Shown: positions 58,131 to 64,000 of the stretch, one piece after another
How the letters are laid out: the number at the start of each line of letters is the position of its first letter
Numbering within the stretch: position 1 is the stretch's first letter
Assembly: GCA_024734555.1 (NCBI GenBank)
Contig: JANPWX010000171.1
Span: 179,074-243,073, forward strand
DNA: 64,000 nucleotides
Direction: 5' to 3'
Source of the DNA: Trochalopteron elliotii
Taxonomy: Eukaryota; Chordata; Aves; Passeriformes; Leiothrichidae
The notes under the pieces: model-generated
What the model saw: the letters and a program-made list of their open reading frames with translations, nothing else
What the model was told of the DNA's origin: nothing
Database searches by the model: none
Made by a program: the position numbers and the translations under genes

Positions 58131-58375
58131 ATAGTTAAGTTATACTTATAAACCCATCTCTGTCTCTTTCACTGGGTTTTCATAATGGTTTGTCACTGAG
58201 AGTCTCAGAAACTCAGCAAAATGTCTGAAACCACACGTTTCCTTTTGGGTTTGGGCACTGACATTCAGCAGGAAGGGTGTTATGGCCTGGATAGCTGTGT
58301 TTTAAAAACAGAGGTGAAAATCTCACACATGGTAAGAATTAACATCAGAAGAGCTGCAAGCTGCACTCCTTTTCT

Positions 58376-58490
58376 TGTCTGGTCTAGTGGAAAGCGTCCC
58401 TGCCCATGGTAGGGGGTGGAACTGGATGGTCTTTAAAGTCCCTTCCAACACAAACCAGTCTGGGAATCTGTGATTCCATGACTCACAAAG
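58376..58490 (+). mobile_element. CR1 LINE 3' fragment (sense)
   Basis: TCTAGTGGAAAGCGTCCCTG, GGTGGAACTGGATGGTCTTT and CCCTTCCAACACAAACCAGT, ending in TCTGTGATTCCATGA, the CR1 3' repeat. It lies between EPS8L2 and TALDO1. Confidence 0.85.
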
Positions 58491-58989
58491 GAGGCTCTCC
58501 TATTCCTTGGCAAAGAAACCAGAGACAGTATGAACCTGTTTCCTACACAGTCACAGAATTCAAACAGGACTTAAACCTAAAGCTTCTTTACATAATCCTT
58601 TATTGGGCTGGGCAAAACATGAAAAGGTTGTGCAAAATTCTTGCCTATCAGGAAGGGGAACTTATGTGGCAGCTGTCCCAAGTGGAACAATACAGAAAGA
58701 GGGAACAGCATAACCCTATGACACAGCCAAGCGACATATTCTCCGACACTTCCAGCCAAGGGCCGACCATCCTCTGTCTCAGGCGAACAACCTAACAAGA
58801 TCGCCTCCTCTACAGCCTAAATAAAGTTTAGGCAAACCAAGAGCCCAAAACACCCGCCCTGCTGGTTCGGGGGCTCTCTCAGCGGCTGCCGCTGTACCCG
58901 ATAAGCCATTTCGAACCTTGCCAAGACGGCAGGGAAGGGAGCACAGAGCGCTGAGCTCCTGCAGCGGGGGCAGCACCGGCGCGGCTTCG

Positions 58990-59033
58990 AGCCTTCCCTC
59001 ACGGCCGCCTTCCCTCACGGCCGCCTCCCCTCA
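58990..59033. repeat. Short tandem GC-rich repeat upstream of TALDO1
   Basis: CCTTCCCTCACGGCCG occurs twice back to back and is followed by a diverged third unit (CCTCCCCTCAGGGCC). The unit is about 16 bases. It lies at the outer edge of the TALDO1 CpG-rich promoter. Confidence 0.8.
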
Positions 59034-59043
59034 GGGCCTGCCC

Positions 59044-59055
59044 GCCGCCATCTTG
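59044..59055 (-). promoter_or_regulatory. YY1-type motif
   Basis: GCCGCCATCTTG, on the minus strand CAAGATGGCGGC, matches the YY1 consensus found near many start sites. It lies 429 bases before the TALDO1 start codon. The core orientation (minus strand) would fit a divergent transcript, which is only an inference. Confidence 0.55.
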
Positions 59056-59223
59056 CGGCACCGGCGGCGCCCGGGCCCCGCGCGGCCATGAGGGACGGGG
59101 TGGCTTGGGGGCGGTCGGGCGCCGTGCCGGCCGTGGGGAAGACCCCGGGGAGCTCTGAGGACCGGAGATCCCGGGGCCGGGAGACCCCCGGACACGCTCT
59201 GCTGGAGTCAATGGCGGCGTCAG

Positions 59224-59239
59224 GGTCGCCAAGGCGACC
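59224..59239. promoter_or_regulatory. Perfect palindrome resembling an RFX X-box
   Basis: GGTCGCCAAGGCGACC has 7-base arms around AA. Its inner 14 bases, GTCGCCAAGGCGAC, resemble the RFX X-box GTTGCCATGGCAAC, differing at three positions. It is 245 bases before the TALDO1 start codon. Confidence 0.5.
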
Positions 59240-59483
59240 ACCCGCCCCGACCCCCAGGGCCACGAACCAGCCAATCAAAATCGTTCTCCCTCCCGCTGCC
59301 CCGCCTCGGCTCCTCCCGGCCGCGTCCGTCTTGTGTCCGCGCTCCTGATTGGCCGGTGCCGCCCAGGCGGGCCGGGATTGGCGGCGGGCCGCGGGAGCGC
59401 GCGGGCCGCGGGTGCGCGCGCAGGCCGGTCCCCTCCGGGCACGCACCGTCCCTTATAGGCGCGGAGCCCCCACACCCGCGGAC

Positions 59484-59580
59484 ATGTCGGTGTCCCCCGT
59501 GAAGCGGCAGAAGATGGAGTCGGCGCTGGACCAGCTCAAGCACCACACCACGGTGGTGGCCGACACCGGGGATTTCAACG
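59484..59580 (+). CDS. TALDO1: TALDO1 coding exon 1
   Basis: It encodes [20 protein letters not shown] and then [12 protein letters not shown], residues 1-32, including catalytic D27. The donor is gtgaga. Confidence 0.96.
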
Positions 59581-62500
59581 GTGAGAGGCGGCGCGAGGGG
59601 ATCCTGTCACGGCATCTTCTCCTTAGCCCCCTCTCCCGCCCCCCTTCACGGAGAGTGGGCGCGCCCGGCCGAAGGGGCGCGCACTGGGGGGAGCGAACCA
59701 CCCTGCGGCCGGAGGGGGGGCGGGGGGAAGGCGCTCGGTGGCGGCGCCTTGGTCCCCATGCCAGGGCAGACCCCGCCCAGACAGGACATTTTCCAGACTC
59801 TCCCGTGATTTTCTCCCAGTTTGCCCTCGAGTGTGCCCTGACCACCACGTTCAGCTCTGCCTGCTGTCAGGAAGAAGTGCCAGACTCAAGCCGGGCTCTG
59901 CTGTGCTAATTCGGGTTTTCTTCCAGGGACCTGTCCAGATCTGGGACTTGTTTGGGTTTTTTCCAAACTCAAGGCAAGGCAACCCGGTACAGTGAAGGGT
60001 GTCGCTGCCCGTGGCAGGGAGTGGAACTGGACAATCTTTAAGGTCGCTTTCCAACCTAATCATTACAGCATTCTGTAAAAATAATGCCAGAGTGGTTTTG
60101 TTTCCCTTATCTCCTGAGAATGAGCCGGCACACTCCTTTCTGAAGAAAGGAAGGTGGCCTTCGATTAAAAAGCCACTTGTTCCAAGCTGTCACTGCCTGG
60201 CCCAGCAGGGACACGGAGCCTGCTCAGTCCATCAGAGCCAAGAATTCCCTCCCTGGGTGTCTCTGGGTTGTGTATAGCAGCTCTTGAATCCTGTCCTGTC
60301 CTCACCCAGGCCTGCAGTAATCCCTCCACTGCTTGCCTAATCCTGTTGGTGTAACAGTAAACAATCTTAAATGGCCACTGTCAAATGTCGTAAGAGTACT
60401 AAACTTAAGGTGAAGAGAGCACAAGGGTGGCAGCAGCTCAGACACGGGGAAAAAACAGATGCCCAGGATGGCCAAGGGGTTTGTTTGTCTGCAAGCAGCA
60501 GTAAGGATTGTAGAATATCTCTCAGGGATCATTGAGTCCAGCTCCCAGACCCGCTCAGGACATCCCCAAGTTGTGCTCTGGGCTGCTCTTACCACCTGGG
60601 GGTTATTCTTAGAGTCCTAACAAGGCAAGAGCCTTACCTGGCTTGCTCCTGGCAGGTTAAACACTGGTGGAGGTGAAGGTGGTTGTTGCTGCTGCTGGTT
60701 TCCAGTGGTGTTTGTAGAAGGTGTCACTACAGAATGGAGTTTCACTGATGTGCTGCTCTGCTTTAAGCATTACTCACATGAATTGAAGTTCTGAAGGACC
60801 TGTTTGTATGGAGTGGACCTCTCTCCAAGATCCTGATCATTGCCTGGGAGGGATCTATAGAAAAACAAGGCTTATTATTAGTACAGGTGCACTCTTTCAC
60901 TTGGGGCTTCACCCATGTGCAGAAATGCTGAGAAGGGGCTGGTAATACTGATTTGGGGATTTTTTTTGACATTTTAATTTTATTGTTGAAACGGCTGTGT
61001 GGCCTGCAGAGGCTCTGCCCCGTTTGCCCTGGTGCCAGACTGTGACTACAGCCTGACAATGTGTGCCACAGCCTGCTGGAGCAAAACCTGGTATCACCTG
61101 GAACAGGCGTAGTCCAGGGCTTAGGGTAAGACCAAGGGTAAAGTGTCTTCCTGGTAGGACAAGGAAATGGGAAGAGCAGATACTGAGAAACTGCAACTGT
61201 TTGGAAAAAGTTTAAAAAGCAGTAAGAAAAGCTGCTGGAGCCTCACTGGTGAATTCACCTGTCCTGGCCCCATCAGTTGGACACAAACAGAAGCCTGAAT
61301 TTCTGACTGCTTGAAGGGGAGGTCTCCTGTTCTTTACTCCCCTCAGTGATTCCTGGAGATCAGCTATGCTGGTTGGGATGAAGTTTGAAAATCAGTATTA
61401 CTTCTCCATCCATCATTTCTGCATGTCTGTACTTTTGGGCAATTTCTATAGTTTATAAATTTAAAAGTTTGCTGTATTTTATGACTGCAGCCCAGTTGTT
61501 CTGTACTGTGGCACAAACCAGCCTTCAGGCAGTGTTTAAACACCACTCGGTGCTGATGTGCTCTGTCATTAACAAGTGTTTACATTCTCACCTGGTTGAG
61601 CAAAATCCTTCTGATTTCTCAGGCTGGCTGGCTGTTTCAAACAGGCTGGTTTTCTTTCCTCAGCCATAGATGAGTACAAGCCCCTGGATGCCACCACAAA
61701 CCCCTCCCTGATCCTGGCTGCGGCTCAGATGCCAGCATACCAGAAGCTCGTGGATGATGCTGTTGCCTACGGGAAGAAGCTTGGTGGGTAAGTAATGAGG
61801 GGTTTAATCTCAGCAGACCTGTATTTAAAATGCCTCATTTATATACAAGCAATGTACTGGGGTTTCCCCCTCGTGTACTTGTGGGTTTGTCTCCTGCCCC
61901 AAAAGGCCTCAACAGTTTGAGAAAAATTCCTTATGCCCATTCCCAATGTGCTTTTAAGAAGTGCATCCCCATTTCCCAGCTCACACCTGGCCTTCCTTGC
62001 TCAGGAAAACAACAGCACTACAGGAAAGTGTGTCCAAAGGCTAATCCTGCTGGCAGGACAGAAGTGGCTCATTTGAACTCTGGAATTTAACGTTAAACAG
62101 GCTGTGAAATTTGATCTTCAAATCCACAGCAAAGTGTAAACTCACCTTGTTTTTATTCCCCATAAATGCTTCTGCTTTTTGTGGTTTTCAGGTCAGAAGA
62201 GGAGCAGATCAAAAATGCTTCTGATAAGCTTTTTGTATTATTTGGAGCTGAAATCCTGAAGAGGATACCTGGCCGTGTGTCCACAGAAGTAGATGCAAGG
62301 TTGGCCCTTTTCCCTCTGGGTGACCCTGGATATTTGTAAATACACTAAGTGACCTGATGTGAGTTGGAAAAAGATGTTTTTGACTACAAGACCAGCAGGA
62401 CTTACTAATATTTAAGAGTGTGAATTTCCCTTAGTTTGACTAGAACTCTGTAACAAAAACAAGTAGCACTGACCTTGGATTTTCATAATCCTCCTGTTGC

Positions 62501-63928
62501 TGCTTAAGCAAAGGAAACCTCACACTTCCCTGTCAGAGTTTTGCTCATTTTCTTCTGTGTGATAACAGCTGCTCAATTTAGCGAGAGATCTGTTTTGAAT
62601 AGGTTTTTTCAAGACTTGCACAGGAGTTGGCTGTTAACTTGCTCAGTGCCAATTTTTGTTACTGCTCAGCTTCTGAATTCATGATGAGAAACTTCCTTCT
62701 CAAAGGGCTGACAGTCTAGAAGGGATCTGAGAACACAAACCTGCTGTTGGCATGTAAATGCTGGTAAAACAGCAATTTTTGGCCCTGAGGGAAGAAAATT
62801 TAAAAACCAACAAAAAAATTGAGTTTTAAACAGTGCTGCTCTTGCCTCAAAGGTTGTCCTTTGATAAGGAAGGAATGATTCAAAGGGCCAGGCGCCTCAT
62901 CGACCTCTACAAGGAAGTAGGAGTTGGTAAAGACCGGATTCTCATCAAGCTCTCTTCAACGTGGGAAGGAATCCAGGCTGGCAGGTAAGGCTGTGTGTGC
63001 CTGGTGTGCTGATTCATGGCATGCTCCTGCCTGTCCACAGGCACTGACATTGCATCCTGCAATGAATAAACAGCAGTGCTGAATGCACGGCATGAGGAAG
63101 TCTGTCATGAGCACGGGAGGTGCTCTGCCACAGCTTGCTGTTGAAATAGGGAAAGTTTCTTCATACAAGGGCCAGCCACAGTTTCCTGAAATACCCTGCT
63201 AAGCTGGCTGCATTTGGCTAGAGGAACAGCATTAATAAAGCAGAGTTTGGCAGCACTAAACATTTGCTGTTAGCTGACGACTTTAAAGCTTACTGAGTGC
63301 ACCCCATTCCTAAATTAACTCAAGGAATTCAGTAGTTTGAACTTAGCAGCTTGTTCCTGAATGTGAATTCTGTAGGTGAGCAAAGTGCTGTTCTAAGCCA
63401 GCCTGTGTCTGCAGGGTTCTGGAGGCAGAGTATGGGATTCACTGCAACATGACCTTGCTGTTCTCCTTTGCTCAGGCTGTTGCCTGTGCTGAAGCTGGAG
63501 TTACTCTGATTTCCCCGTTTGTGGGACGGATCCTGGACTGGTATGTTGCAAATGGAGACAAGAAAAGCTACGAGCCTTCGGAGGATCCAGGTGAGCACAG
63601 ATTAAACACTGCTGAGAAAACAACAGCTGCTCATTCAAACAGTTTACTTGTAAAAATCCTCTTATGGCAAAATACTGGGTTTGAGCACGTTCTACATAAT
63701 CACAATAAAGTTGCTGGTTTCTGCTTGTAGGAGTGAAGAGTGTCACTAAGATCTATAACTACTACAAAAAGTTTGGCTACAAAACCATCGTGATGGGCGC
63801 CTCGTTTCGCAACACGGGCCAGATCAAAGCGCTCACGGGCTGTGACTATCTCACCATTTCACCCAAGCTCCTGGCAGAGCTCAGCAAAGAGCACGTCAAG
63901 TTAACTCCCACACTCAGTGTCAAAGAGG
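59484..63928 (+). CDS. TALDO1: Transaldolase (first six coding exons; 3' end beyond window)
   Basis: Transaldolase, a cytosolic and nuclear enzyme of the non-oxidative pentose phosphate pathway, moves a dihydroxyacetone unit from sedoheptulose 7-phosphate to glyceraldehyde 3-phosphate, giving erythrose 4-phosphate and fructose 6-phosphate. Six exons join in frame to 278 complete codons of about 337. The Schiff-base lysine is K142 in [12 protein letters not shown]. Other active-site residues by TalB numbering are present: D27 (VVADTGD), T43 and N45 (DATTNPS), E106 (STEVDAR), N165 and T167 (CNMTLLF), S187 and R192 (ISPFVGR). The N-terminal [12 protein letters not shown] resembles the human nuclear-import segment. 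The ATG at 59484 lies right after the CpG-rich promoter. The final exon or exons after GAG-G at 63928 are outside the window. The phosphate-binding arginine in GASFRNTG (exon 6) is intact. Confidence 0.97.
59990..60082 (+). mobile_element. CR1 LINE 3' fragment (sense) in TALDO1 intron 1
   Basis: GGGTGTCGCTGCCCGTGGCA, GGAACTGGACAATCTTTAAG and TCCAACCTAATCATTACAGC, a 3' end about 410 bases downstream of the first TALDO1 exon. Confidence 0.78.
60505..60600 (-). mobile_element. Probable older CR1 fragment (antisense)
   Basis: AGGGATCATTGAGTCCAGCT and CAGGACATCCCCAAGTTGTG resemble an old CR1 subfamily on the minus strand. It is diverged, so the assignment is tentative. Confidence 0.5.
61664..61787 (+). 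CDS. TALDO1: TALDO1 coding exon 2
   Basis: The acceptor is tttcctcag and the donor is gtaagt. Residues 33-73 start [20 protein letters not shown] and end YGKKLG, with T43 and N45. Confidence 0.97.
61788..62191 (+). other. TALDO1: TALDO1 intron 2
   Basis: A plain intron of 404 bases. Nothing else is recognised. Confidence 0.8.
62192..62299 (+). CDS. TALDO1: TALDO1 coding exon 3
   Basis: The acceptor is ggttttcag. The donor gttggc is weak beyond the GT. Residues 74-109 start [20 protein letters not shown] and end STEVDA, with E106. Junction frame and protein match support the boundary. Confidence 0.94.
62300..62852 (+). other. TALDO1: TALDO1 intron 3
   Basis: An intron of 553 bases starting with the unusual donor gttggc. 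Nothing else is recognised. Confidence 0.75.
62853..62984 (+). CDS. TALDO1: TALDO1 coding exon 4
   Basis: The acceptor is gcctcaaag and the donor is gtaagg. Residues 110-153 start [20 protein letters not shown] and end TWEGIQAG, carrying the Schiff-base lysine K142. Confidence 0.97.
62985..63414 (+). other. TALDO1: TALDO1 intron 4
   Basis: A plain intron of 430 bases. Nothing else is recognised. Confidence 0.8.
63415..63590 (+). CDS. TALDO1: TALDO1 coding exon 5
   Basis: The acceptor is gtgtctgcag and the donor is gtgagc. Residues 154-212 include [20 protein letters not shown] and [20 protein letters not shown], with N165, T167, S187 and R192. Confidence 0.97.
63731..63928 (+). CDS. TALDO1: TALDO1 coding exon 6
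   Basis: The acceptor is tgcttgtag and the donor is gtgagt. Residues 213-278 include [20 protein letters not shown] and [20 protein letters not shown]. One base carries over to the missing last part. Confidence 0.97.
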
Positions 63929-64000
63929 GTGAGTCCACTCCTGAGGGCTTTTTCCATCTTCCTTTCTTCTGCAGTGCTGAGAGTCTGGGGTTGCAGTCAG

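Larger units (their letters stand above)
55940..58155 (+). other. EPS8L2: EPS8L2 3' UTR (probable, end inferred)
   Basis: After the stop codon there are candidate poly(A) signals at 57095-57100 (AATAAA), 57806-57811 (AATAAA) and 58125-58130 (ATTAAA). The AT-rich stretch around 58040-58150, with repeated GTACTGTAC and GTACATTG-type words, resembles the end of a long UTR. An antisense CR1 copy sits at 56400-56660. Which signal is used cannot be read from the sequence. Confidence 0.45.
58156..59040. other. Intergenic DNA between EPS8L2 and TALDO1
   Basis: It contains a sense CR1 3' end (58376-58490) and becomes GC-rich from about 58850 toward the TALDO1 promoter. No gene is seen. Confidence 0.6.
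59041..59483 (+). promoter_or_regulatory. TALDO1: TALDO1 CpG-island promoter
   Basis: The stretch is very rich in G, C and CpG and contains one CCAAT (59271-59275) and two inverted CCAAT boxes, ATTGG at 59348-59352 and 59377-59381, the set NF-Y uses. It also holds an RFX-like palindrome (59224-59239) and GC-box-like runs. A CTTATAGG element at 59452 is too close to the ATG (about 30 bases) to be a normal TATA box for a leader of ordinary length. The pattern is typical of a housekeeping gene. Confidence 0.8.
59581..61663 (+). other. TALDO1: TALDO1 intron 1
   Basis: The GC-rich island continues for about 200 bases into the intron. Further on are a sense CR1 3' end (59990-60082) and a probable older antisense CR1 piece (60505-60600). 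No exon is seen. Confidence 0.75.

Noticed and set aside
59349..59909. A 186-codon ORF running through TALDO1 exon 1
   Set aside because: It is the real exon 1 frame extended into GC-rich promoter on one side and intron on the other; the donor at 59581 and the match of exon 2 end it.
1..64000. A new multi-gene defence, mobile or biosynthetic system
   Set aside because: The window is a conserved vertebrate three-gene block with intronic repeats. No CRISPR, phage, integrase, endogenous retrovirus or cluster of unknown genes was seen on either strand.

Overview
The window is vertebrate nuclear DNA, most likely from a bird. It holds parts of three spliced genes with GT-AG introns, and it is scattered with at least 14 short, mostly 5'-truncated copies of CR1, the LINE typical of birds and other reptiles. 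The species cannot be fixed from the sequence. The order TMEM80 - EPS8L2 - TALDO1, all on the + strand, is the order known at human 11p15.5.

Region by region: 1-5.7 kb is the 3' part of TMEM80, a small four-helix membrane protein of the ciliary transition-zone family. Coding exons lie at 3420-3492, 3594-3686 and 4611-4816; the first exon is probably just before the window. From 5.7 to about 8.4 kb there is no gene. A GC-rich stretch at 8.45-10.13 kb is the best candidate for the EPS8L2 promoter and 5' UTR exon, followed at once by a perfect consensus CTCF-type motif (10364-10377). An intron of about 18 kb leads to the first coding exon at 28433.

EPS8L2 (28433-55939) is complete. I traced 20 coding exons; every junction keeps the frame and they encode 736 residues: PTB domain, proline-rich and basic linkers, SH3 domain, and a C-terminal SAM-like actin-regulating region. 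One intron has a 400-base assembly gap (42444-42843), which lies between exons and costs no coding sequence. The 3' UTR may run to about 58.15 kb and contains a CR1 copy.

TALDO1 (from 59484) begins in a CpG-rich promoter with three CCAAT boxes, an RFX-like palindrome and a YY1-type motif. Six coding exons (278 complete codons) are in the window, with transaldolase active-site residues D27, T43, N45, E106, K142, N165, T167, S187 and R192; the end of the gene is beyond base 64000.

The three genes do not form one pathway: TMEM80 is a ciliary membrane protein, EPS8L2 an actin regulator (stereocilia, epithelial edge) and TALDO1 an enzyme of the pentose phosphate pathway. I found no tRNA, rRNA, CRISPR, intact mobile element or new multi-gene system. 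The most interesting points are a possible frame-breaking ('poison') exon in EPS8L2 at 54438-54475, the CTCF-type site, the TALDO1 promoter palindrome, and several perfect hairpins in introns.
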